Below the pieces are notes generated by a model. That model saw only the letters and a list, made by a program, of their open reading frames with translations. It did not search any database and had not been told where the DNA came from. From Pilimelia anulata (lineage in GTDB: Bacteria; Actinomycetota; Actinomycetes; Mycobacteriales; Micromonosporaceae), in contig NZ_BMQB01000002.1 in assembly GCF_014647895.1 (NCBI RefSeq), positions 1 to 64,000 on the forward strand: a DNA stretch of 64,000 nt. Direction: 5' to 3'. The position numbers and the translations under genes were made by a program. Shown here piece after piece: positions 30,594 to 39,144 of this stretch; position 1 is the first letter of the stretch; every line of letters starts with the position of its first letter.

Positions 30594-33304
30594 GGCTCCT
30601 CCCGGCGGGTGCTGCGCCGGCGGCGCCGGCGGCTGGGCAGGGGCGTGGCGCCGAGCCGGGCGGCCAGCAGCGCCGCCCAGGCATGGCCGGTGGCCGGGGC
30701 GCCGTCGAGCAGCGCGACCGGCAGGCCCAGGTGCAGCGGGCTCGCCGGGTCGCCGGTGGCGGCGGTGTCGTACAGGGCGATCGCGTCCACCTCGCCCATC
30801 CCGGCCAGGTGCCGGGACGTGTCGCCGGTCTTGCGGGTGGCGTCGACCACGGCCCAGACGTCCGAGGCGTCCAGCGCCAGGCAGATCTCGTCCACCCAGC
30901 CGGCCGGACGGCCGGACAGCGGTACGTCCAGCACGATGACGTGCGGGTGGTCGACGGTACGCAGCGTGACGGCCTTGCGGGCGGCCTCCGCGACGTCGGC
31001 GATCCGGCGGGACGAGTGCAGCCCGGTGCCGCCGAGCGAGTCGGCGACGACGAACAGCGCGTTCTTGCCGATCCGGAGCTGGTCGATGACCTGCTCGGCG
31101 ATCGGCAGGGCCGCGGACAGCTCGCCGGCCAGCACCAGCAGGTCGTCGGAGCGGGTGGGCAGGGGCGGCGCGGCGGGCAGGGTGGCGAGCGCCTGGAGCG
31201 CGGCCCGGTACGGGTCCTCGTCGGTGGCCCGGGCGGCCAGCTCGGCGGGCACGCCGAGGCCGACGAGGTCGGCGGTCCGCGGGCCGGCACCGGTCGCCGG
31301 TACGGCGGGTGGCGACTCGGCGGCGGTGGGCAGGGCCGCGGGCGTCACGTGCAGGCCCGGCGGGGGCGCGGTCGTGGCGGCGGGCGGCGGCCCGGACGGG
31401 GCGGGCAGCCCCGAGGCGGTCGCGGGCGCCGGCGGCTCGCCGGGCGGGAGGAGTGGGCTGCGCTCCGGCGCTGGCGGCGCCGCGGGGGCGTGGTGCGCCC
31501 GCGGGTCCACGCCGGGCCTGCCGGGCGCGCGCGTGCCGGGCTCCTGCATGCGCGGCTCGCGCATGCCCGGCTCGCGCCTGCCCGTTCGGCGCATGTCCGG
31601 TTCGTGGATGCCGGGTTCGTGCATGCCGGGTTCGTGGATGCCGGGTTCGTGCATGCCGGGTTCGTGCATGCCCGGGTGGGGCGTGCGCGGCTCGCGTGGG
31701 CCCGGGTCGCGGCGGCCGGGGCCGTCGATGCCCGGACCGGCGCCGTGGGCACCCGGCGGCTCCGCGCCGCCGTCCGGGCCGGTGCGGCCGAGGGGGCCGG
31801 CGGGCCCGGCGGCGATGTCCGGCAGGCCGGCGTCGCCGAGGGCGGCGCGGAACAGGTCGGTGATGTCGGGGTGGTCGGCGGGCTCGCCGGTGAGCGGGCC
31901 CGGCGGGCGGGGCGCGGCGGCGTCCGGGGACATCCCGGGCGGGGTGGCGGCGCGGCCGGGCGTGGCGCCGTTCGACTCCGCCGCGGCCGGGGCGCCGTTG
32001 CGCGGCCCGTCCGCGCGGCGCAGCCGGTCGTCGCCCGGGGCGTTGCCCGGCCGCGTCGGGTCGACGCGCCGGCGGCCGGCCCCCGGCCCGTACATCGGCC
32101 CGGCGTTGGCGGCCGGGTTCTCGTCGATGGGGTCCCGGACCGGCGGGGTGTCCGTGACGAACGCGGACACCCCGCCCTCCGGTGTGGCGGCGCCGGCCGG
32201 GGTGGTGCCGGCCGTGGTGGCGTGCGCCGCCGGGGATCCGGCCGGGGTGGCGGCCGGTCCGATGAGGCCCTGTTCGGTGCTGTCCGGGAGGCGCAGGCCG
32301 CCGCGCAGCCCGGCGAGCACCTCGGCGAAGTTCGGGTTGGCGGTGGAGACGAGGTTCCCGCGCACGGGCGGCCCCGCCGGCGCGGCCCCCTCCGGGCGCT
32401 CGGCCCCGGGCGCCGCCCCGGCCGGGTACTCCCCGTCGGGCGCCCCGGCGGGGAGGTCGCGCGTCGCCGCCGCACCGGCCGCGGGCCGGTCGGCCAGCGC
32501 CGGGTCGGTCGTCGGCCGATCAGCCTGTGACAGGCGGTCGGTCGTCGCCCGGTCGGCCGCCGGGCGGTCGGCCGCGGTCCGGTCGGGCGCGGGTCCGCCG
32601 GCGGGCGCCGCCGGGCGGTCGAGCGCGGCCGGGCGGTCCAGCCCGGCCGGGCTGTCCGGTACGGCGGGCCGGTCGGCCACCGCCGGCTTCTCCCGCGCCG
32701 CGGGCCGGTCGGCCACCGCGGGCTTCTCCCGGCCGGCGGGCCGGTCGGCCAGCGCGGGCCTCTCCCGGCCGGCCGGCCCATCGAGTACGGCCGGCCGGTC
32801 CACGGCGGCCGCGGGGCCGGAGCCCGGCGCCCCGGTCAGCGAGGTGGCGAAGCCGACCGGCGGCGCCGCCGCGGCGGTGGCGGCGGGGCTGGACGCGGCC
32901 GGGTCGATGTCGTCGGCGAACGCGCGGGCCCGGGCCGGCTCGGGGGCGGGGCGGGCGGCGCCGTTGGCGGCGGGGCGCGGCGGGGGAGCGGGGGCGGCGC
33001 CGTCGGCGGCGCGGGCGTGCCGGCCGCGGGGGGCGGGGCCGTCGGCGTGCGCCTCGATCAGCGCGAGCAGCGGGTCGATGTCGCCGCCGCCGCGCGGCGC
33101 GTCGTCGACCGCCGGCGCGGCGTCCTCGGTCGGGTCGTCGACCTCGACGGACAGCTCGTAGTGCTCGCGGGCGAAGAAGCCACCGAGGCCGCCCCGGCGC
33201 ACCTTGTCAGCCGAGATGATCCGGGCGGACGCGCCGTACTCCTGGCGCACCTGCGCCAGCAGCGGCTCGATGGCCGGACCCTCAAGCAGCACCCGCGTAG
33301 GCAC
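30590..33304 (-). CDS. flhF: FlhF-like protein with a degenerate GTPase domain and long repetitive linker
   Basis: A 904-residue protein. Residues 1-60 match the FlhF N-terminus: EYGASARIISADKVRRGGLGG followed by FFAREHYELSVEV. Residues about 70-650 are Pro/Ala/Arg/Asp-rich with repeats: DRPA-type units (about 170-285) and a pentapeptide array GMHEP/GIHEP (15-bp DNA repeats at 31601-31675). The last 250 residues keep the FlhF order (GVPAELAARA, then a Rossmann-like core), but the P-loop position reads VLAGELSAALP, without G-x-x-x-x-G-K-T. DTAGR has become DVPLSGR and the TKLDE element is LYDTAATGD. Nucleotide binding is therefore doubtful. The GTG start lies 23 nt inside flhA, as flhF follows flhA in many bacteria. 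Confidence 0.78.
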   Translation of the reverse strand: MPTRVLLEGPAIEPLLAQVRQEYGASARIISADKVRRGGLGGFFAREHYELSVEVDDPTEDAAPAVDDAPRGGGDIDPLLALIEAHADGPAPRGRHARAADGAAPAPPPRPAANGAARPAPEPARARAFADDIDPAASSPAATAAAAPPVGFATSLTGAPGSGPAAAVDRPAVLDGPAGRERPALADRPAGREKPAVADRPAAREKPAVADRPAVPDSPAGLDRPAALDRPAAPAGGPAPDRTAADRPAADRATTDRLSQADRPTTDPALADRPAAGAAATRDLPAGAPDGEYPAGAAPGAERPEGAAPAGPPVRGNLVSTANPNFAEVLAGLRGGLRLPDSTEQGLIGPAATPAGSPAAHATTAGTTPAGAATPEGGVSAFVTDTPPVRDPIDENPAANAGPMYGPGAGRRRVDPTRPGNAPGDDRLRRADGPRNGAPAAAESNGATPGRAATPPGMSPDAAAPRPPGPLTGEPADHPDITDLFRAALGDAGLPDIAAGPAGPLGRTGPDGGAEPPGAHGAGPGIDGPGRRDPGPREPRTPHPGMHEPGMHEPGIHEPGMHEPGIHEPDMRRTGRREPGMREPRMQEPGTRAPGRPGVDPRAHHAPAAPPAPERSPLLPPGEPPAPATASGLPAPSGPPPAATTAPPPGLHVTPAALPTAAESPPAVPATGAGPRTADLVGLGVPAELAARATDEDPYRAALQALATLPAAPPLPTRSDDLLVLAGELSAALPIAEQVIDQLRIGKNALFVVADSLGGTGLHSSRRIADVAEAARKAVTLRTVDHPHVIVLDVPLSGRPAGWVDEICLALDASDVWAVVDATRKTGDTSRHLAGMGEVDAIALYDTAATGDPASPLHLGLPVALLDGAPATGHAWAALLAARLGATPLPSRRRRRRSTRREEP
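31601..31675 (-). repeat. Tandem 15-bp repeat within the FlhF-like gene
   Basis: Five in-frame copies of a 15-bp unit (TTCGTGCATGCCGGG and TTCGTGGATGCCGGG nearly alternating; the last has one mismatch), encoding HEPGM/HEPGI pentapeptides. More diverged copies extend to about 31530. There are no spacers, so this is a coding minisatellite, prone to copy-number change. Confidence 0.9.
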
Positions 33305-35318
33305 CGCTCACCACCCCAATCGTCTCGATCGGCGCCGTGGCACCGGCCAGCTCCGTGTACGAGAGCACCGGCTCCGGCCGCGCGCCGGCCTGGAGCAGCC
33401 GGTGCAGCGCCGGGCGGAGCTGCGGCGAGCAGGCGAGGACGGGGCGGATGCCCTGCTCCTCGGCCGCCGTGGAGATGCGGGTGAGGTCCGCGACGACCAG
33501 TTCGGCGTGATTGCTGTCGATCGCGAGGAACGTCCCGCTCTCGCCCGGCCGCAGTGCCTCCAGCAGCGAGTGCTCCAGTTGTGGGTCGAGCGTGATGACG
33601 GCCAGCGGCCCCCGCCCCGCGTACTGGGCGGCGATCGCCGGGCCGAGGGCGGTCCGCGCCGCCTCGACCAGCCCATCGTGCTCCGTGGAGACCTTGGCGC
33701 GCAGCGAGAGTGCCTCAAAAATCCGGACCAGGTCACGGATCGGGACCTTCTCGTCCAAGAGGGATTGCAGCACCTTCTGAACCTGGCCCAGCGAGAGCTG
33801 CGCCGGGGTAAGCTCCTCGACCACCACGGGGTGGCTGCGCTTGACCATCTCGACCAGCGCGCGCACGTCCTCGCGGCCGAGCAGGCGGCTGGCGTTGGAC
33901 CGGACCACCTCGGCCAGGTGCGTGATGATCACCGAGGCGCGGTCGACGACGGTGGCGCCGGTCATCTCCGCCTGGTGGTGCAGCTCGGCCGGGACCCACT
34001 TGCCGGCCAGGCCGAACACCGGCTCGGTGCCGGCGCGGCCGGGCAGGCCCTGCAGGCCGTCGCCGATGGCCAGGACGGTGCCGGGCGGGGCGTGGCCGGA
34101 GGCGGTGTCGATCCCGCTGATCCGGATCGCGTACCCCGACAGCGGCAGGTCCAGGTCGTCGCGGGTGCGCACCGGCGGCATCACGATGCCCATCTCCAGC
34201 GCCATCTTGCGGCGCAGCGCGCGGACCCGGTCCAGCAGGTCGCCGCTGGTCGGGTCGACGAGGTCGACCAGGTCCGGGGCGAGCGCCAGTTCCAGCGGGT
34301 CGACCCGCATCTCGCCGATGAGCGTCTCGGTGGAGTCCGGGGCCGGGCGGGTGTCGTCCGGCTCCTCGACGGGCTCCTCGACGGCGTTCTTCATCCGGCT
34401 GGCGGCGAACAGCACGCCGGCGCCGACGATGAGGAACGGCAGCTTGGGCAGGCCGGGGATGAGCACCAGGGCGACCGCGGCCCCGCCGCCGATCTGCAGG
34501 GCCTTCTTGTGCCGGCCGAGCTGGGTGGTGACGCTGGAGCCCATGTCGCCCTCGTCGGCCGACCGGGTCACGATCAGGCCGGTGGCCACGGACAGCAGCA
34601 GCGCCGGGATCTGCGACACCAGGCCGTCGCCCACGGTCAGCAGCGAGTAGGTCTCGATCGCCTCCTGCGGCGACAGGCCCTTCTGCAGCATCCCGACGGC
34701 GAAGCCGCCCAGCAGGTTGATCGCGGTGATGATGATCGCGGCGATCGCGTCGCCCTTGACGAACTTGGAGGCGCCGTCCATGGCGCCGTAGAAGTCGGAC
34801 TCGGCGGACACGTCGGCCCGGCGCTTCTTCGCCTCGGAGTCGTCGATCAGGCCGGCGTTGAGGTCGGCGTCGATCGCCATCTGCTTGCCGGGCATCGCGT
34901 CCAGGGTGAACCGGGCGCCGACCTCGGCGACCCGCTCGGCGCCCTTGGTCACGACGACCATCTGGACGATGACCAGGATCAGGAAGATCACCAGGCCGAC
35001 GACGATCGAGCCGCCGACGACGAAGTGGCCGAACGCGTCGATCACCTTGCCGGCGAAGCCGTCGGTGAGCACGAGGCGGGTGGCGGAGATGTTGAGGGCG
35101 AGGCGGAAGAGGGTGGCGACCAGCAGCAGCCCGGGGAAGACGGAGAACTCCAGCGGGCGCTGGACGAACATGCTGACCAGCAGGATCAGCAGCGCGCCCG
35201 TGATGTTGAGCGCGATGAGCAGGTCGAGCAGCAGCGAGGGCAGCGGCACGACCATCATGACGATGATCATGATCACGCCGACCGGAACCACGAACTGACT
35301 CAGCTTCTTGGAGTTCAC
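33282..35318 (-). CDS. flhA: Flagellar export gate protein FlhA
   Basis: A 678-residue export component. About eight membrane helices fill residues 5-330, with the FHIPEP-family stretch FPGLLLVATLFRLALNISATR and the loop DAMPGKQMAIDADLNAGLID; a cytosolic domain that docks substrates and chaperones follows. I prefer the GTG at 35318, with AAAAGGG upstream, over the ATG at 35339, which lacks a ribosome site. A FliA-like promoter lies 72 nt upstream, so flhA opens a unit with the FlhF-like gene and the 85-residue membrane protein. Confidence 0.95.
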   Translation of the reverse strand: MNSKKLSQFVVPVGVIMIIVMMVVPLPSLLLDLLIALNITGALLILLVSMFVQRPLEFSVFPGLLLVATLFRLALNISATRLVLTDGFAGKVIDAFGHFVVGGSIVVGLVIFLILVIVQMVVVTKGAERVAEVGARFTLDAMPGKQMAIDADLNAGLIDDSEAKKRRADVSAESDFYGAMDGASKFVKGDAIAAIIITAINLLGGFAVGMLQKGLSPQEAIETYSLLTVGDGLVSQIPALLLSVATGLIVTRSADEGDMGSSVTTQLGRHKKALQIGGGAAVALVLIPGLPKLPFLIVGAGVLFAASRMKNAVEEPVEEPDDTRPAPDSTETLIGEMRVDPLELALAPDLVDLVDPTSGDLLDRVRALRRKMALEMGIVMPPVRTRDDLDLPLSGYAIRISGIDTASGHAPPGTVLAIGDGLQGLPGRAGTEPVFGLAGKWVPAELHHQAEMTGATVVDRASVIITHLAEVVRSNASRLLGREDVRALVEMVKRSHPVVVEELTPAQLSLGQVQKVLQSLLDEKVPIRDLVRIFEALSLRAKVSTEHDGLVEAARTALGPAIAAQYAGRGPLAVITLDPQLEHSLLEALRPGESGTFLAIDSNHAELVVADLTRISTAAEEQGIRPVLACSPQLRPALHRLLQAGARPEPVLSYTELAGATAPIETIGVVSGAYAGAA

Positions 35319-35389
35319 CGGCACCCTTTTCCCGGGCATCGTCGGTGGGCTACTCCCTGCCCTTGCCTTGCCGTCCTGGCAGCCCTCAC

Positions 35390-35416
35390 GTTCGGCAGTC
35401 GTTGGATCACCCTGAG
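35390..35416 (-). promoter_or_regulatory. FliA/WhiG-like promoter of flhA
   Basis: On the minus strand CTCA (35413-35416), 16 nt, GCCGAAC (35390-35396), 72 nt before the flhA GTG. Same elements and spacing as the cheA site. Confidence 0.6.
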
Positions 35417-35499
35417 CGATACTCACCAAACATTTCGGGGGAACTCTGCCCGTTCGGCGCGTGCTTGCGCACCGGCTGTCCGATCCGGGGGCGGCCGGG

Positions 35500-36597
35500 T
35501 CAGGACGACTCCTCCAGCTCGCTGCTCGGCGGCGGGTGGTGCATGCCGGCGGCCGAGCCCTTGGCCTTCAGGCTCATGATGAACGCCAGCACCTTGGCCA
35601 CCGCGCCGTAGAACTGGGGCGGGATCTCCTGGCCGATCTCGCAGTTGTCGTGCAGCGCCCGGGCCAGCGGCACGTCCTGGACCAGCGGGATCCGGTTCTC
35701 GGTCGCGATCTCGCGGATCTTCCGGGCCAGGTTGTCGGCGCCCTTGGCGATCATCTTCGGGGCGCCCCGCTCCGGCTCGTACCGCAGCGCCACCGCGACG
35801 TGCTTCGGGTTCACCACGATCACGTCCGCCTTGGGCAGGTCCGCCATCATCCGGTTCCGGGCCATCGCGATCTGCCGGGCCCGGATCTGGCCCTTGACGT
35901 GCGGGTCGCCCTCGGTCTTCTTGTGCTCGTCCTTGATGTCCTGCTTCGACATCCGGAGCTGCTTGTTGGTCCGCCGGCGGACCACGATCACGTCGGCCAG
36001 CGCCATCGCCAGCCCGGCCGCGGCGGCCACCCGGATCAGGCTGGTCACCGCGCCGCTGACCGTGCCGAGCAGGTTGGCCAGCGGGATCCGGCCGGAGTAC
36101 ATGAGCTGCGGCAGCAGGTCCTTGATCTGGTAGTACAGCACCGCGCCGAGCACCGAGGTCTTGATCAGCGCCTTGACGCCCTCCCACCAGGCGTGCGGGC
36201 CGAACTTCTGCTTGAACCCGTTCCACGGGTTCAGCCGGCTGAACTTCGGGATGAACAGCTTGGTGGCGATGTGCAGGCCGCCCTGCGCGGCGACGCCGCC
36301 GACGCCGAGGACGAGCAGCGTGACCGCCAGCGGCCCGACCGCCACGCCGACGGCGATCATCGCGTCGCGCAGCATCGGCCCGAACCGGGTGGGGTCCGGG
36401 TCGGTGATCGTCGCCGGTACGGTCTCGAGCAGCCGCCGGGCGCTGGCCACGGCCGACTCCATCATCATCGGGATGAGGAAGCTGGCCGCGAGCATCCCGA
36501 CCCAGGCGCCGACGTCGGGCGACTTCTGGATCTGGCCCTCGCTGCGCGCCTGCTTGAGTTTCTGGGGAGTGGGTTTCTCGGTCTTCTCGCCGCTCAT
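35500..36597 (-). CDS. flhB: Flagellar export and substrate-switch protein FlhB
   Basis: A 365-residue export protein with four membrane helices (about 27-215) and a cytosolic domain. It opens with the family start EKTEKPTPQKLKQAR. The autocleavage site, NPTH in most FlhB/YscU proteins, here reads NPKH in VIVVNPKHVAVALRY; the cleaved asparagine and the next proline are kept. Downstream LVQDVPLARAL and IPPQFYGAVAKVL are normal. The ATG at 36597 follows GGCGGG, nine bases after the fliR stop. Last gene of the flbD-motA unit before the flhA promoter. Confidence 0.95.
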   Translation of the reverse strand: MSGEKTEKPTPQKLKQARSEGQIQKSPDVGAWVGMLAASFLIPMMMESAVASARRLLETVPATITDPDPTRFGPMLRDAMIAVGVAVGPLAVTLLVLGVGGVAAQGGLHIATKLFIPKFSRLNPWNGFKQKFGPHAWWEGVKALIKTSVLGAVLYYQIKDLLPQLMYSGRIPLANLLGTVSGAVTSLIRVAAAAGLAMALADVIVVRRRTNKQLRMSKQDIKDEHKKTEGDPHVKGQIRARQIAMARNRMMADLPKADVIVVNPKHVAVALRYEPERGAPKMIAKGADNLARKIREIATENRIPLVQDVPLARALHDNCEIGQEIPPQFYGAVAKVLAFIMSLKAKGSAAGMHHPPPSSELEESS

Positions 36598-36606
36598 CCC
36601 GCCGGG

Positions 36607-37374
36607 TCACCCCCCGCCGCTGAGCCCGACGACGGCCCGCACCGCCGTCTCGATGATGGCCTCCAGCGCCTGCGGGAGCACGGTCAGCGCCGTGCCGACG
36701 ATGGTCAGGGTGAGGAAGATCTTGGCCGGGAAGCCCAGCGAGAACGCGTTCAGCGCGGGCGCCACCCGGTTGAGCAGGCCCAGCCCGACGTCGGTGAGGA
36801 ACAGCACGACGATGAGCGGCCCGGCCATCTGGAGCGCGGTCAGGAACAGCGCCGTCAGCCCCTCGGTGAGCAGGGCGCTGAGCCGGCCGATGGACAGCGC
36901 GCCGGTCAGCGGCAGCAGCTCGTACGACTCCAGGAACCCGCGCAGCACCAGTTGGTGCCCGTTGGTGACGAACAGCAGCGTGACCGCGATCAGGTTGTAG
37001 AACCGGCCGAAGATCGACGTGGACGTCTGGGCCAGCGGGTCGAACGCGAACGCCAGCGCGAAGCCGCCGAACAGGTCGATCAGGTCGCCCGCGGCCTGGA
37101 CGGCGGCGAAGAACAGCGCGGTCACGAAGGCCAGCGCGGCGCCGATCACCACCTGCTCGACCACGGCCACGATGACCGGGCCGGGCTGCGCCGCCGGTAC
37201 CTGTCCGGTCAGCTTCGGCGCCATCGGCAGGGCGAGCCCCACCGCGAGCAGCGCCTTGACCGGGCCGGGGATGACCCGGCTGTTGAACGGCGGGCAGAGC
37301 ACCAGCCACGCGGCGGCCCGGACGCTGCCCAGCAGCAGCGCCAGCAGCGTGGCGGCGGAGAGGTCGAGGTCCAC
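36607..37374 (-). CDS. fliR: Flagellar export gate protein FliR
   Basis: A 255-residue membrane protein with about six helices. RAAAWLVLCPPFNSRVIP and GLALPMAP are typical of the FliR N-terminus, and VALLFLTDVGLGLLNR-like text (IVVLFLTDVGLGLLNRVAP) of its centre. With FliP and FliQ it forms the export channel. The GTG at 37374 lies two bases after the fliQ stop, with a weak GGAG upstream. Length is close to the family norm of about 260. Confidence 0.93.
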   Translation of the reverse strand: MDLDLSAATLLALLLGSVRAAAWLVLCPPFNSRVIPGPVKALLAVGLALPMAPKLTGQVPAAQPGPVIVAVVEQVVIGAALAFVTALFFAAVQAAGDLIDLFGGFALAFAFDPLAQTSTSIFGRFYNLIAVTLLFVTNGHQLVLRGFLESYELLPLTGALSIGRLSALLTEGLTALFLTALQMAGPLIVVLFLTDVGLGLLNRVAPALNAFSLGFPAKIFLTLTIVGTALTVLPQALEAIIETAVRAVVGLSGGG

Positions 37375-37376
37375 GC

Positions 37377-37652
37377 TCAGCCGGCTCCGAGCAGGTCGGG
37401 GATGCGCTCGAACAGCGCGATGGTGAAGCTGATCATTTCGTGCAGCATCCAGTTGCCGGCGACCAGCAGCGCCACCCCGATGGCGATCGCCTTCGGGACG
37501 AAGGACAGCGTCGCCTCCTGGATCTGGGTGACCGACTGGAACAGCGAGATCGCGAAGCCGATCAGCAGCGCGGTGAGCAGGATCGGCGCGGACAGCTTCG
37601 CGGCGATCGTCATCGCCTGCAGGCCGAGCGTGATGACCTGGTTGTCGTTCAC
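37377..37652 (-). CDS. fliQ: Flagellar export gate protein FliQ
   Basis: A 91-residue protein with two membrane helices (about 18-40 and 53-75). LGLQAMTIAAKLSAPILL and SLFQSVTQIQEATLSFVPK are the conserved FliQ blocks. It joins FliP and FliR in the export channel of the flagellar base. The GTG at 37652 follows GGGGG with a seven-base gap. The frame stays open further upstream, but that text is the shadow of fliP. Confidence 0.94.
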   Translation of the reverse strand: MNDNQVITLGLQAMTIAAKLSAPILLTALLIGFAISLFQSVTQIQEATLSFVPKAIAIGVALLVAGNWMLHEMISFTIALFERIPDLLGAG

Positions 37653-37666
37653 GGCGGTACCCCCGG

Positions 37667-38629
37667 TCAGTAGCTGGCCACGAGGGCGGTGATGATCAGT
37701 CCCCACCCGTTGACCATGACGAACAGCAGCAGCTTGAACGGCAGCGCGACGGTGACCGGCGGCAGCATCATCATGCCCAGCGACATCAGGGACGCCGAGA
37801 CGACCATGTCGATCACCAGGAACGGGATGAAGATGACGAAGCCGATGATGAACGCGGCGCGCAGCTCCGACAGCACGAACGCGGGGATCAGCGTGGTCAG
37901 CTTCACGTCGTCGGCGTTCGCCGGTCGGGGCTCGTCGGCGACCTTGGTCAGCAGGGCGATCTCGTCCGGCCGGGTGTGGTCCAGCATGAACGTGCGCAGC
38001 GGCTCGATGCCGGCCTTGAACGCCTGCGACTGGTTCATGTCGCCCTTGAGGTAGGGCTGGACGCCGGCCTTGTTCATGTCGCTGAGCACCGGGCCCATGA
38101 TGAACATGCTGAGGAACAGCGCCAGGCCGGCGATCACCTGGTTCGGCGGCACGGTGGTGAGGCCGAGCGCGTTGCGGGTGATGCCCAGCACCACGAAGAC
38201 CTTGGTGAAGCAGGTGCACATCAGCAGCAGTGCCGGCGCCACCGACAGCACGGTGAGGCCGAGCAGGATGACGATCGACGCGGACGGCTTGCGGGCCTTG
38301 CCGCTCGTGCCGGTGTCGGTCCCGCCGATGTCGATCGAGATGCCGCCGTCGTCGTCGGGGGCGGGCGCGGCGACGAACGCCGTGCCGTCGCCCGGCGCGG
38401 CCGCGAGCACCGCAGCCGGCGCGGCCGCCACCGCCGCCGGCGGACCCACTGCCGCCACCGGACCCGCCGCAGCAGCGGCCGCGGGCGGTGTCGCTGCCGC
38501 GGGGGCCGCCGCGAGCGCGGTCAGCACCGCCGCGGCCGCCGCCAGCAGGACGCCGGCGAACAGGGCCAGCGCAGCCGGCCGGCGGCCGGCGCGGGAGCGG
38601 GGGCGGGTGGCGCGGGGGTGAGCGGTCAA
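37667..38629 (-). CDS. fliP: Flagellar export gate protein FliP
   Basis: A 320-residue membrane protein. It has an N-terminal signal peptide (FliP is one of the few export proteins with a cleaved one), then an Ala/Pro-rich stretch to about 115 that is longer than usual, then four helices. TCFTKVFVVLGITRNALG, PPNQVIAGLALFLS and MMLPPVTVALPFKLLLFV are family hallmarks. The likely start is TTG at 38629 overlapping the fliO stop (TTGA); no ATG or GTG gives a full signal peptide. TTG starts are rare but fit coupled translation here. Confidence 0.92.
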   Translation of the reverse strand: MTAHPRATRPRSRAGRRPAALALFAGVLLAAAAAVLTALAAAPAAATPPAAAAAAGPVAAVGPPAAVAAAPAAVLAAAPGDGTAFVAAPAPDDDGGISIDIGGTDTGTSGKARKPSASIVILLGLTVLSVAPALLLMCTCFTKVFVVLGITRNALGLTTVPPNQVIAGLALFLSMFIMGPVLSDMNKAGVQPYLKGDMNQSQAFKAGIEPLRTFMLDHTRPDEIALLTKVADEPRPANADDVKLTTLIPAFVLSELRAAFIIGFVIFIPFLVIDMVVSASLMSLGMMMLPPVTVALPFKLLLFVMVNGWGLIITALVASY

Positions 38630-39129
38630 CGGCGGACCGTCCGGTCGCGCAGCACGGCCACGGCCTGCCGCCACACCCGCGGCGACAGCGCCGACCCGGC
38701 GAGCGCGTCGGCCACCGCCGAGTGCCCGCCGCCGGGCGCCACCGGCCCGAGCGGCGACAGCGGCGACGCCGGGCCCGCGGGGGGCGCCGACCCGGCGGTC
38801 GGCGTCGACCCGTTCCCCGGTACGTCGCCGAGGATGCCCGGGCCGACCGGCTCCCGCCGCTCGGCCGCGGCCGCGGGCGCGGCCAGCGCGGCGGGGTCGA
38901 CCTCGCCGAGCAGGCTGACCCGGTGCTCGGTGACGCCGACGATGAGCCCGCGGTCGGCGACCCGGACGACCGCGACGGCGGCGCCCCGGCCGATCTGGGT
39001 GCGGGTGAGCACCGACAGGGCGCCGGCCGACCGGCCGCCCAGCGGGCGTCGGACGACCCGGGCGAGCAGCCACATGAGCCCGAAGACGACCAGCAGCGAG
39101 AAACCGATGCGGAGGATGAGTTCCAGCAC
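38626..39129 (-). CDS. fliO: Flagellar biosynthesis protein FliO
   Basis: A 167-residue protein: one membrane helix (about 7-24, GFSLLVVFGLMWLLAR), a small basic beta-rich domain (VLTRTQIGRGAAVAVVRV, LIVGVTEHRVSLL) and a Pro/Gly-rich tail with a last helix. FliO helps FliP assemble and is poorly conserved, so position before fliP is part of the evidence. The GTG at 39129 follows GGAAGGA. Confidence 0.85.
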   Translation of the reverse strand: MLELILRIGFSLLVVFGLMWLLARVVRRPLGGRSAGALSVLTRTQIGRGAAVAVVRVADRGLIVGVTEHRVSLLGEVDPAALAAPAAAAERREPVGPGILGDVPGNGSTPTAGSAPPAGPASPLSPLGPVAPGGGHSAVADALAGSALSPRVWRQAVAVLRDRTVRR

Positions 39130-39144
39130 GGCGGCCGTCCTTCC

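Noticed and set aside
31530..31680. CRISPR-like repeat array.
   Set aside because: Units are 15 bp, contiguous, without spacers, and in frame with a coding gene, so this is a coding minisatellite.
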